A stretch of DNA of 64,000 nt from an uncultured Alphaproteobacteria bacterium. GTDB taxonomy: Bacteria; Pseudomonadota; Alphaproteobacteria; MPNO01; UBA2964. The DNA lies in NCBI GenBank assembly GCA_943787225.1, contig CALSLP010000001.1, positions 1,152,964 through 1,216,963 of the forward strand. Reading direction: 5' to 3'. The position numbers and the translations under genes were made by a program. Shown one piece after another: positions 45,267-54,404 of the stretch. The stretch's first letter is position 1. Every line of letters starts with the position of its first letter. The notes under the pieces are model-generated. The model saw nothing but the letters and a program-made list of their open reading frames with translations. It had not been told where the DNA came from and searched no databases.

Positions 45267-46394
45267 TTATCTCATGATTTCGGGATTGGGGTTAAAGACA
45301 CCAGCGGCAGGATACTGGTTCGGCCATTTCAGATCGTAGCCCAGCGCGCGGGCCGCGTGACGCACAAAGTAAGGATCGAACAGATGGCCTTTGCCGACGC
45401 AGCAAAGATCGGCGCGGCCTTCGGCGATGACGCCGTTGATCTGTTCAGCAACCGCCAGATTGCCGACGGTCATGGTCGGCATGTCGGCCTCGCGGCGGAT
45501 CTGTTCGCTAAACGGTGTCTGGAACAGGCCGGGGGTCACAGGGCGGCGTTCGCTGGTGACGTTGCCGCTTGAGACATCGATAATGTCGAGCCCGGCGGCC
45601 TTGAACATCTTGGCGATTTCAACACCGTCTTCGATCTGATTGCCGTCATCATTCCAGTCGATGGCCGAAATTCTCGCCGATATTGGTTTTTCATCAGGCC
45701 AGACAGCGCGCACTGCGTGGAAGACCTCGAGCGGCAGCCTCATACGGTTTTCCAGTGAGCCGCCATAGGCGTCCGTCCGCTGGTTCGATAGAGGTGACAT
45801 AAACGAAGACAGCAAATAGCCGTGCCCGGCATGTATCTCAATAATATCGAAGCCTGCTTCATCGGCGCGCTTGGCGGCGGAGACAAAATCATCAACCACC
45901 TTAGCGATGTCGCCTTGGTTCATCTCCTTGGGCATTTCGCTGTCAGGCCCAAACTTGATTGCGCTCGGGGCGACAATCTCCCATTTCTCGTCTTCGGTGA
46001 GCGGCGTGTTGCGTTTCCAGGCAATGGGCTCACAGGCTTTGCGGCCCGCATGACCGATCTGCATGCCGATCTTGGCATCGGTGCGGGTATGGACGAAATC
46101 GACGACCTTCTTCCAGGCTTCCATGTGGCGGTCTTCGTACATGCCGGCATCGCCGGGGGAGATGCGGGCTTCTCGTGAAACCTGGGTCATCTCGGTAAAG
46201 ACCAGCCCGGCACCCCCCATGGCGCGGCTGCCGAGATGCACGACATGAAAATCGGTCGGTGTCCCATCGAGATCATCGGCGGAATACATACACATCGGCG
46301 ACATGACGACCCGATTGCTCAGGGTCAATTCACGCAGTTTGAAGGGCGTGAACATTGGGGGTGTTTCAGTTGCCGCGTCTGACTCAGGTGACAT
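45267..46394 (-). CDS. NADH:flavin oxidoreductase (old yellow enzyme family), copy 2
   Basis: The start at ATG 46394 (MSPESDAATETPPMFTPFKL) has GGAG 7 nt upstream; a TTG four codons earlier is less likely. The 375 residues share the layout of copy 1: LTLSNRVVMSPMCMYSADDL, GMQIGHAGRKACEPI, IHAGHGYLLSSFMSPLSNQR with the HxxH pair, and CCVGKGHLFDPYFVRHAARA. The two copies clearly arose by duplication and may handle related enones. Here the last residues ASGxxGVFNPNPEIMR replace the basic tail of copy 1. It is divergent from the second EamA gene and beside the CoA-linked catabolic genes, which supports a role in degrading an unsaturated ring or chain. Confidence 0.9.
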   Translation of the reverse strand: MSPESDAATETPPMFTPFKLRELTLSNRVVMSPMCMYSADDLDGTPTDFHVVHLGSRAMGGAGLVFTEMTQVSREARISPGDAGMYEDRHMEAWKKVVDFVHTRTDAKIGMQIGHAGRKACEPIAWKRNTPLTEDEKWEIVAPSAIKFGPDSEMPKEMNQGDIAKVVDDFVSAAKRADEAGFDIIEIHAGHGYLLSSFMSPLSNQRTDAYGGSLENRMRLPLEVFHAVRAVWPDEKPISARISAIDWNDDGNQIEDGVEIAKMFKAAGLDIIDVSSGNVTSERRPVTPGLFQTPFSEQIRREADMPTMTVGNLAVAEQINGVIAEGRADLCCVGKGHLFDPYFVRHAARALGYDLKWPNQYPAAGVFNPNPEIMR

Positions 46395-46557
46395 TACATG
46401 CTCCAAAATTTAGGTTGCCGGCGAGCTTACACGTGAATTCACCGACGGCAAGGGTGCGCTGGCGCTGTTTTATAGGGCGGAGTACACTAGGTGAATCCTT
46501 TGTGCAGCCCGCGCTGTTCCTCGAGCCTTTATATAAGAAAATTCTGGAAAGAGACCT

Positions 46558-47474
46558 ATGACCGCACCCGCCGGAGGTTCATCCGTTGCTACGTCCCCGG
46601 CGGTTCTCGCGACGGCGTTTATGATTCTGGCGGGCGCCTTATTTGCGTCAATGCATGGCACGGTGCGGCTCATCTCTTTTGATATGCATCCCGTTTGTTA
46701 TCGCGTTTTTCCGCAACCTGTTTGGATTTCTGGTGCTGGTGCCGCTCTTGATGCGCGGTGGCATTGGCGATGTTCAAAACCAAGCGGTTTGGGTTTCATA
46801 CGATACGGGCGGGCATCAACTCGGTGTCGATGCTGTGCTGGTTTATGGCGCTCTCGCTGATACCGCTGGCGGATGCGACAGCGCTTAACCTGACCGGACC
46901 GCTTTTTGTGACTCTCGGGGCGATGGTGGCGTTTGGCGAGAAAGTCAGAATCTGGCGCTGGACAGCCCTTATCATCGGCGCGACCGGTGCCTTGATGATC
47001 ATCCGCCCGGGCTTTGAGGCGATGAATATTGGGGCTCTTTTAGCGATTGGCGCGACGGCAATGGCGGCTATTTCCAAACTCTTTGCCAAAAGCCTGACCA
47101 AATCTGAAGACCCGGCGACCATCGCCGCCTATGTCCAATTTCTGATGACGCCGATTACGCTGGTTGCGGCGTTGTTTTATTGGCAATGGCCTACTTTCGA
47201 GCAATTGCTCGGGCTGATGGCGATCGGTGTGCTTGGCAGTCTTGGGCATTTGTTTACCGCCAAGGCCTATGCGATTGCCGATCTCAGTTTCGCCGAGCCG
47301 ATCATATTCACCCGCATGATCTGGGCGACGATTTTTGGCTATGTCGCGTTCTCGGAGATTCCGGATATCTGGACCTGGGGCGGGGCCTTTACGATTGTTA
47401 TGGCAACGACCATCATTTCCTATCGCGAGCGGGTCAAAAAGCAGGCGGCGAAACCAGTCATAACCGCGCTCTAG
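46558..47474 (+). CDS. EamA/DMT family transporter with two frameshifts
   Basis: Three frames join to one ten-helix EamA protein of about 305 residues. Frame 1 from ATG 46558 gives FMILAGALFASMHGTVRLIS. After an apparent extra C at about 46691 comes FVIAFFRNLFGFLVLVPLLM. After a second indel at about 46761 comes MFKTKRFGFHTIRAGINSVS, then PLADATALNLTGPLFVTLGA and the second repeat to YRERVKKQAAKPVITAL. Each piece fits the family in order. It heads the plus-strand catabolic set and precedes ubiD by 57 bp, so it may import the pathway substrate. Two indels within 70 bp point to poor sequence quality here. Confidence 0.85.
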
Positions 47475-47531
47475 CGGTTGATCGGACGAATTCGTTCATG
47501 TTTATTGCGCTCTAGACTGACAGAGGACGAT

Positions 47532-49184
47532 ATGGCTGACGAGAAACAATATGGCGGGCGGGGGTACCCTGATCTTCATGATCATATCGAAACACTGCGT
47601 GAGTTGGGGCTGCTGCATGAAATCGATGCGCCGGTCAATAAAGACACCGAGCTGAAACCACTGGTCCGCTGGCAGTTTCGCGGTGGTATCCCTGAAGCAG
47701 AGCGCAAAGCCTTTCTTTTCAACAATGTCACCGACAGCCGCGGTAATGAATATGATATTCCGCTGGTGGTTGGCGCGTTGGCGACGACGCCAGAGATTTA
47801 TGGCATCGGCATGGGCGTACCGGTTTCCGAAATCGGGGAACATTGGAAGAAGGCGTTAGCCGCGCCGCTGCCGCCGGTCGAGGTGCAGGACGCACCCTGC
47901 CATGAAGTGATTTTGACTGGCGCGGATATCGATGGCGAAGGCAAAGGGCTCGATGCTCTACCTGTACCAATCTCGACACCGGGGTTTGATGTAGCGCCCT
48001 ATCTGACCGCGACCAGCTGTATTTCGCGGGACCCTGATACTGGGGTGCAGAATATGGGGACCTATCGCGGCGGCATCAAAGCGCCGGACCGTATTGGGCT
48101 CAAGATGTTCGTTAATCTGCGTCAGGGCGGGCACGCCCATTGGGACAAATACAAAGCGCGCGGCGAAAAGATGCCGATGGCGATCATGGTCGGCTGCCCC
48201 CCGGCGCTGGCCTATGTCAGCCCGCAAAAAATCCGTGAGGGAATTGATGAAATTGCCGTCGCGGGGGCCTTGGTGGGTGCGCCTATCCGAGTTGTTAAAG
48301 CCAAGACCGTCGATTTGATGGTGCCGGCGGATGCCGAGATCATCATTGAGGGTCTGGTGGATACCGATATGCTGGAGCCCGAAGCACCGTTTGGTGAAAG
48401 CCACGGGCACATCAATCTCGAGGAATATAATTTTATCTTCGAGGTGACCGCGATTACCCGGCGTAAGGACGCGATCATGGCGTCGATCATTTCGCAGGTA
48501 ACGCCGTCAGAATCGAGCGTTATCAAGCGGGTGGCGATGGAGCCCAAGTTCCTCAACCATCTGACGGATAATCTTGGAATCAAAGGGATCAAACATGTTT
48601 CGTTGCATGAGCCGCTGACGAATATTAGGCGACTGGCCTTTCTGGTCTTTGAACGGGGCGTGCCGACGACAGAGATATGGCGGGCCTTATATGGCACCGC
48701 AAATTTTGATTCTGCCTGTGGCAAGTATGTCATCGCGGTGAATGAGGATATTGATCCCGAACAGGGAGATGCGGTGTTCTGGGCGCTGGCCTATCGCGCC
48801 AATCCGGCGCTGGATGTTCAGATTCTTAAATATCGCGACCGTGGACATGGACCGGCCCTGGAACGGGGTGACGGGTTTGATGGCACCATGCTGATCGATG
48901 CAACGCTGAAATCGGATATGCCACCAATCGCCTTGCCAACCAAAGAGTTCATGGAAGGCGCAAAGACGCTGTGGGAAAATCTTGATTTACCGCCGCTGAC
49001 CCCCGAAAGTCCCTGGCATGGCTACTCGCTCGGTGACTGGTCAGAAGAATGGGAAGAAATGGCGCAACGCGCTACCGATGGCCGCTATATGGAAAATGGC
49101 CGGCGCAGTGCACAGCTACGGCGAAATGATGTTGCGCCAAACACATCAATCCGCGATGTTCCCCGCGGTCCCGAGAAAGAGTAG
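47532..49184 (+). CDS. UbiD family (prenyl-FMN-dependent) decarboxylase
   Basis: From ATG 47532 (GAGG ribosome site) the protein is 550 residues. It has the UbiD segments MGTYRGGIKAPDRIGLKMFV, VNLRQGGHAHWDKYKARGEK (RGG..H loop), AEIIIEGLVDTDMLEPEAPF and the catalytic-glutamate motif EAPFGESHGHIN, equivalent to the ExxxxE of the Fdc1/UbiD R-E-E triad. UbiD enzymes carry out reversible decarboxylation of aromatic or alpha,beta-unsaturated acids and need prenyl-FMN from UbiX; no ubiX is in the window. Because of its neighbours (CoA-transferase, thiolase-like, enoyl-CoA hydratase) it is more likely catabolic than a ubiquinone gene. It is separated from the DUF35 gene by 9 bp. Confidence 0.92.
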   Translation: MADEKQYGGRGYPDLHDHIETLRELGLLHEIDAPVNKDTELKPLVRWQFRGGIPEAERKAFLFNNVTDSRGNEYDIPLVVGALATTPEIYGIGMGVPVSEIGEHWKKALAAPLPPVEVQDAPCHEVILTGADIDGEGKGLDALPVPISTPGFDVAPYLTATSCISRDPDTGVQNMGTYRGGIKAPDRIGLKMFVNLRQGGHAHWDKYKARGEKMPMAIMVGCPPALAYVSPQKIREGIDEIAVAGALVGAPIRVVKAKTVDLMVPADAEIIIEGLVDTDMLEPEAPFGESHGHINLEEYNFIFEVTAITRRKDAIMASIISQVTPSESSVIKRVAMEPKFLNHLTDNLGIKGIKHVSLHEPLTNIRRLAFLVFERGVPTTEIWRALYGTANFDSACGKYVIAVNEDIDPEQGDAVFWALAYRANPALDVQILKYRDRGHGPALERGDGFDGTMLIDATLKSDMPPIALPTKEFMEGAKTLWENLDLPPLTPESPWHGYSLGDWSEEWEEMAQRATDGRYMENGRRSAQLRRNDVAPNTSIRDVPRGPEKE

Positions 49185-49193
49185 AGATCGCTT

Positions 49194-49618
49194 ATGAGTG
49201 AAGAATTACAGGAAGCCCTGAACCTCGCCGGTGACGCTGTCACGCGGGATGCCGATGGCACCGTACGGCTGGTAGGCTCGGAGTGTACGATTGCAGCAAG
49301 AAAGTGTTTCCGCCGACGGATGTTTGTCCCGAATGCATGTCGGAAAACATGTCATCTCTTAAATTGAGTGCGGAAGGGAATTTGTATTCCTGGTCGGTGG
49401 TCCATGCGGCGCCCAAAGGATGGTCTCTCCCCTTCGTAGCCGCTTATGTCGATTTGCCGGAAGACGTTCGCGTGTTTTCTCATATCGTCGATGCCGACCC
49501 GGATAGCCTCAAAATGGATATGCCAGTGAAAGCACAGATCGCCACGCTCGGTCATGATGAGATAGGCGCGCCGTTTGAAAGTTATGCCTTCACCCCTGTG
49601 CAAAAGGGAGACAGCTAA
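49194..49618 (+). CDS. DUF35 / OB-fold acyl-CoA-associated zinc-ribbon protein, frameshifted near 49283
   Basis: ATG 49194 opens MSEELQEALNLAGDAVTRDA. After GSE a single missing base at about 49283 breaks the frame; with it restored the protein reads ECYDCSKKVFPPTDVCPECM. This is the four-cysteine rubredoxin-like ribbon, followed by an OB-fold (GNLYSWSVVHAAPKGWSLPF) to the end at 49618. Corrected length is about 141 residues, normal for DUF35 proteins. These form complexes with thiolase-fold partners encoded next door, as in the Ltp2-ChsH2 steroid aldolase. The stop overlaps the start of the thiolase-like gene (TAATG), indicating a fixed stoichiometry with it. Confidence 0.88.
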
Positions 49619-50757
49619 TGCGTGATGTTGCAATTGTTGGCGCTGGGATGGTGCCGTTTGGCAAATACCCTGAGAAGACTCTCGCCGATATCGCCTGGCC
49701 GGCTGTCAAGCAGGCGGTTGTCGATGCCGGTATCAAGAAGGCCGATATCGAAGCGACATATTGCGGGACGGCGCTTGGCGGCATGATGGCGGGTCAGCGA
49801 ATTCTCAAAAAACTCGGGATTACCGGTCTGCCGATCATCAATATTGAAAATGCCTGCTCGTCCAGTTCAACCGCCTTTCGCGAGGCCTGGATCGCTGTTG
49901 CGGCGGGCGTTTATGACACGGCGCTGGTGATCGGTGTCGAAAAACTGACCAAGTTTGGCGGTGGAACACTGCCGCTTGAAAAAGAAGACTGGGAAGTTTC
50001 ACACGGCCTTGTCATGCCGGCGCTCTACGCAATGCGGGCGCGGCGCTATATGCACGAATATGGACTGACAGAGAACGACATTGCCGACATCTCCGTCAAA
50101 GCGCGCAAACACGGCGTGTGGAATGAAGACGCCCAATTCCGCAAAGAGGTGACGCGCGAAGAAGTTCTGGCCTCGCGCCCGGTCGCTGATCCGTTGAAGC
50201 TGTTCCATTGCTGCCCGTCAGGAGATGGCGCGGCGGCGGTGGTGATTTGTTCTGCAGAAAAGGCGAAGCAATATTCAGCAACGCCAATTAAGGTAATCGG
50301 CTCTGAGATTAATTCCGGGAAATACATGACCGGTTATCGTGACATGACGTCACCGGAAATTACCCTGCGTGGCGCTAAGCAGCTTTATGAAGAAGCGGGC
50401 ATTGGGCCGGAAGATGTCGATTTGGCTGAAGTCCATGACGCCTTTGCGATTGCAGAGCTGCTATATTACGAAGCGCTCGGTTTTTGCGCCAAAGGCGATG
50501 CGGCAAAACTTTTGGCCGATGGTGAAACCTCGGTCGGTGGCAAGATACCGGTCAATCCCAGCGGCGGGCTTCTATCGAAGGGCCACCCGATTGGGTCTAC
50601 CGGTGTTGCACAGATTGTTGAGATCGTGCGCCAGCTGCGCGGCCAGTGTGGCCAGCGTCAGGTGGAAGGCGCCAAGGTTGGTCTGACTCATTGCACCGGT
50701 GGTGGTGTGTCCGGTTTTGATCATGGTGTCTGCTCGATCCATCTCTTCGCACGCTAA
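49618..50757 (+). CDS. Thiolase-fold enzyme, SCP2/Ltp type, partner of the DUF35 protein
   Basis: The 379-residue protein has the thiolase fold: VAIVGAGMVPFGKYPEKTLA at the start, the nucleophile region NIENACSSSSTAFREAWIAV with an active-site-like cysteine, NPSGGLLSKGHPIGSTGVAQ with the catalytic histidine, and GLTHCTGGGVSGFDHG. Thiolases of this class pair with DUF35 proteins and either cleave beta-ketoacyl-CoA or catalyse retro-aldol release (Ltp2). The presence of both cysteines and the histidine leaves true thiolysis possible. The start codon is fused to the DUF35 stop. Downstream lies a molybdenum hydroxylase subunit (21 bp). Confidence 0.9.
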   Translation: MRDVAIVGAGMVPFGKYPEKTLADIAWPAVKQAVVDAGIKKADIEATYCGTALGGMMAGQRILKKLGITGLPIINIENACSSSSTAFREAWIAVAAGVYDTALVIGVEKLTKFGGGTLPLEKEDWEVSHGLVMPALYAMRARRYMHEYGLTENDIADISVKARKHGVWNEDAQFRKEVTREEVLASRPVADPLKLFHCCPSGDGAAAVVICSAEKAKQYSATPIKVIGSEINSGKYMTGYRDMTSPEITLRGAKQLYEEAGIGPEDVDLAEVHDAFAIAELLYYEALGFCAKGDAAKLLADGETSVGGKIPVNPSGGLLSKGHPIGSTGVAQIVEIVRQLRGQCGQRQVEGAKVGLTHCTGGGVSGFDHGVCSIHLFAR

Positions 50758-50778
50758 AGGCAACAGAAAGAACGTCTC

Positions 50779-53124
50779 ATGGGAGCAAAGCTGTTCGGTG
50801 CTGCGGTTAAGCGGTTAGAAGATCCTGATCTCCTGACCGGTAAAGGCCAGTACACAGATGACATTCATGTAGAAGGCGCGCTGCACGCCGCGTTTCTCCG
50901 GAGCCCGCATCCCCATGCTCGCTTTACCAAGATCGACGCCTCAGCCGCTTTGGCAGTGGAGGGTGTTCACGGCGTTTTCACGCTGGCGGATTTTCCGAAA
51001 GATATTCAAGAAAACAAGCTGCTACTGCTTCTGCCCAACCCAGCCATTACCCAGCCGATGATGCCGTATCTTCTCGCCCGCGACGAAGTGCACTTTGCTG
51101 GTGAGGCTGTGGCCTGTGTGGTCGCCGATACCCGCTATATCGCGGAAGATGCCGCGGCGATGATCGAGATTGACTGGGAGATTTTACCGGCGGCTTCTGA
51201 TGCGCGTGATGCGGTTCAACCGGGCGCACCGCTGTGCCATGTTGGCGCGCAAGACAATGTCTCAGCGCGGTTTGTGAATGAATATGGCGATGCCGATGCG
51301 GCCTTTGCAGGGGCCGCCCATACCGTTTCTGTATCGATCCGGCACCATCGCGGCGGTGGACATTCGCTTGAAGGGCGTGGTGCCCTTGCGGTGCATGATA
51401 AAGACGAAGGTCGGACAATGTTGTGGTCGGCAACCCAGGCACCGCACCAGGTTAAACGTAATATTATCGGTGTCCTCGACTGGAACGAGAATGAGATTGA
51501 TGTAATCGCGCCGGATGTCGGTGGTGGTTTCGGACCGAAGGCAATGTTTTACGCTGAGGAAGCGGTCATTCCGTTTCTTGCTCGCAAGCTAGACCGGCCC
51601 ATCAAATGGATTGAAGATCGCCGTGAACACTTTTTGTCTGCCAGCCAGGAACGTGACCAGTATTGGGATATGGAAGCCGCTTTTGATGATGCTGGCAAAC
51701 TGCTCGGTGTACGCGGCACGATGATCCATGACACGGGGGCGTACGTGCCGTGGGGTATCGTGACGCCGTTGATCGCCTCGACAACTGTCCCCGGTCCGTA
51801 TGTCTTGCCGAGTTTCAAGCTGGAAACCATTGTTGCGCTGACGAACAAAGTGCAGGTGACACCGGTGCGTGGCGCAGGTCGCCCGCAGGCGGTATTTGCG
51901 ATGGAACGGTTGATGGATAAGGCCGCTGAGAAACTCGGTGTCGATCCCGCTGAACTGCGCGCGCGCAATCTGATCCCAGCTGACGAGATGCCCTATAAGG
52001 TCGGGCTGGTTTTCCGCGATGGCAAGCCGGTGATTTATGACAGTGGTGATTATCCGCGCTGCCAGTCAGAGGCACTGGAGAAAATAGATTATGCCGGTTT
52101 TGCTGACCTCCAGCAGGCGGCGCTCGCCGAGGGTCGCTATATCGGCATTGGCATTGGCAATTATGTTGAAGGTACAGGTCTCGGACCATTCGAAGGGGCA
52201 ACTGTTCGCGTTTCGCCATCGGGCAAGATCTTTCTCATGACGGGTGCTGCCCCGCAGGGGCAAGGCCACCGGACGACCATGGCTCAGCTTTGCGCTGAGA
52301 AATTTGGTGTCGATATTGCCGATGTCGAAGTGCATCTCGCCGATACCACAAAGATTGCTCATGGCGTTGGCACATTTGCCAGCCGGATTGCTGCCAATGC
52401 CGGGCCTTCCGTGCATATGGCATCGCTTGATGTACGCGAGAAGGCTATCAAGATTGCGGCCTATATGCTTGAAGCCGCTGAAGAAGATATCGAGCTTGAG
52501 GATGGCAAAGCGTTTGTTCGTGGTGTTCCCGAGATGAGTAAGACGCTCGGTGAGATCGCGCATGCGGTTGCCGGGTCGCCGGGGTTTGCGATGCCACCGG
52601 GATTTGAGCCCGGTCTGGAGGCGACGCATTATTTCTCGCCATCGCAATCGGCCTATTGTAATGGCACTCATGTCGTAGAGGTTGAGGTCGATATTGAAAC
52701 CGGCCATGTCCAGATTTTGCGCTACGTCATCGCTCATGATTCTGGAAACCTGATCAACCCGATGATCGTCGACGGTCAGGTGCAGGGTGGTTTGGCGCAC
52801 GGCATCGGCAATGCGTTGTTCGAAGAACAGTTCTTTGACGAGAATGCCAATCCCTTGACCACCACATTTGCGGAATATTTGATCCCCGGCGCTGGTGATG
52901 TGCTGGATGCCGAAACCATCCATGTTGTTTCGCCTTCACCGTTGAACCCGCTGGGTGTCAAAGGTGCTGGCGAGGGCGGGACGATTCCGGCGGCGGCGTC
53001 AATAATTGCGGCGGTTGAAAATGCCCTTAAGCCGTTTGATGCAAATCTTATGAATGTGCCGGTAACGCCGTCGCGGATCGTCGATGTTGTGCGGGCCGGG
53101 CGATCACCGCAGGCCGCGGAATAA
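50779..53124 (+). CDS. Molybdenum hydroxylase large subunit (xanthine dehydrogenase/CoxL family)
   Basis: The 781-residue protein is a complete molybdopterin-cytosine-dinucleotide subunit. It has DLLTGKGQYTDDIHVEGALH at the start, the DVGGGFGPKAMFYAEEAVIP loop, GAGRPQAVFAMERLMDKAAE, APQGQGHRTTMAQLCAEKFG, and the catalytic glutamate in GVKGAGEGGTIPAAASIIAA near the C-terminus. Such subunits hydroxylate aromatic heterocycles, aldehydes or CoA thioesters with water as oxygen donor. The usual small [2Fe-2S] and FAD subunits are absent on both sides, so electrons must come from subunits encoded elsewhere. It sits between the thiolase-like and CoA-transferase genes in the same operon. The substrate is unknown; CO oxidation is unlikely, as the CoxL Cys-loop was not seen. 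Confidence 0.9.
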   Translation: MGAKLFGAAVKRLEDPDLLTGKGQYTDDIHVEGALHAAFLRSPHPHARFTKIDASAALAVEGVHGVFTLADFPKDIQENKLLLLLPNPAITQPMMPYLLARDEVHFAGEAVACVVADTRYIAEDAAAMIEIDWEILPAASDARDAVQPGAPLCHVGAQDNVSARFVNEYGDADAAFAGAAHTVSVSIRHHRGGGHSLEGRGALAVHDKDEGRTMLWSATQAPHQVKRNIIGVLDWNENEIDVIAPDVGGGFGPKAMFYAEEAVIPFLARKLDRPIKWIEDRREHFLSASQERDQYWDMEAAFDDAGKLLGVRGTMIHDTGAYVPWGIVTPLIASTTVPGPYVLPSFKLETIVALTNKVQVTPVRGAGRPQAVFAMERLMDKAAEKLGVDPAELRARNLIPADEMPYKVGLVFRDGKPVIYDSGDYPRCQSEALEKIDYAGFADLQQAALAEGRYIGIGIGNYVEGTGLGPFEGATVRVSPSGKIFLMTGAAPQGQGHRTTMAQLCAEKFGVDIADVEVHLADTTKIAHGVGTFASRIAANAGPSVHMASLDVREKAIKIAAYMLEAAEEDIELEDGKAFVRGVPEMSKTLGEIAHAVAGSPGFAMPPGFEPGLEATHYFSPSQSAYCNGTHVVEVEVDIETGHVQILRYVIAHDSGNLINPMIVDGQVQGGLAHGIGNALFEEQFFDENANPLTTTFAEYLIPGAGDVLDAETIHVVSPSPLNPLGVKGAGEGGTIPAAASIIAAVENALKPFDANLMNVPVTPSRIVDVVRAGRSPQAAE

Positions 53125-53132
53125 CCAAGAGC

Positions 53133-54363
53133 ATGACCGAGAATATCACAAGATGAGGTCCGGCCCGGACCGCTTAACGGGATCAAGGTTCTGGATCTGA
53201 CGCAGTTTCTGGCGGGACCCTTCAGCACACAGATTTTTGCTGATCTTGGGGCTGAGGTGATCAAGCTGGAAGCCCCGGCAGGTGACTGGTCGCGCACATT
53301 GCCGCCGCATTTTGTCGGCGACGATAGTTGCTATTACCTGTCGATCAATCGCAATAAGGAAGCCGTTGCCATCGATATGAAGGCCCCCGAAGGGCTGGCC
53401 TTGGTCAAACAACTGGCCGAGAAATGCGATATCGTTATGGAAAATTTCAGACCTGGTGTGCTCGACCGCTTGGGGCTGACCTATGATGATTTGTCATCTC
53501 GGAATCCCGGCCTGATCTGGGCATCGATCAGTGGCTTTGGACAAACCGGTCCTTATCGTGAACGCCCCGCCTATGACATGATTGTTCAGGCGATGTCTGG
53601 CGGGATGAGTCTTACGGGTGAAGTTGGCCGTTCGGCTGTTCGGGCTGGGATGCCGATTGGTGATCTGACGGCCGGGATGTATGCCACGGTTGGTTCTTTA
53701 GCCGCGCTGGAAGAACGCCGCCGGACAGGCAAAGGCAAGTTTGTCGATATATCCATGCTCGATTGTCAGGTTGCCTTGCTGACCTATCAGGCGGCTTACT
53801 ATCTCCATTCCGACGAGGTTCCCGGACGTCAGGGGCGCGGTCATGAATCAATTCCGACCTACCGGTCTTTTGCCGGGGCCAATGATACCGAGCTGGTTAT
53901 CTGCGCCAACACCGAACGCATGTGGCAAGGGCTGTGCGGTGTTCTTGGGCTCGAAGCGTTGACCGAAGACGAACGGTTTCTGACCAACGAACATCGTCAT
54001 CAAAACCGTGAAGCATTATGGCCGCTCCTCGAAGAAGCGTTTGCAACCCAGGAAGCCAAGAAATGGGTGCCGGCCTTGCTTGACGCCGGTGTCCCGGTCG
54101 GTGAGGTGAATAATTTGGCAGAGGCGCTGTCTGATCCTCAGGTTATCCATCGTCAGATGGTGCTTGATCTGCAGGGTGGCGGCGATAAGCGTGCCCGGGT
54201 GGCAGGCAATCCGATTAAATTCATGGGTGAAGAGGAAGCGCCGCACTCTTATCCCCCCGCTCTTGGGCAGCATAGCCGCAAAGTGTTCACGAGTGTGTTG
54301 GGTCTAAGTGATGCAGAGTTTGATAAATACCGGTCGGACGGGATTATCCTTCGAAGCCGGTGA
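53133..54363 (+). CDS. CaiB/BaiF family CoA-transferase, 5' frameshift near 53153
   Basis: This class III CoA-transferase begins with PLNGIKVLDLTQFLAGPF, then FADLGAEVIKLEAPAGDWSR. It has NRNKEAVAIDMKAPEG, ENFRPGVLDRLGLTYDDLSS, the aspartate-bearing APAYD-like region RPAYDMIVQAMSGGMSLTG, and DISMLDCQVALLTYQAAYY. The likely start is ATG 53133 (MTENITR), but one extra base at about 53153 separates it from the body; the next in-frame start (GTG 53257) would delete the conserved N-terminus. Corrected length is about 410 residues. It probably loads CoA onto a carboxylic acid of the pathway from succinyl-CoA or another thioester. It follows the molybdenum hydroxylase by 8 bp. Confidence 0.9.
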
Positions 54364-54404
54364 CAAGAAATCCAAATAGAAATCTATAAGAGGCGGGACA
54401 GAGA

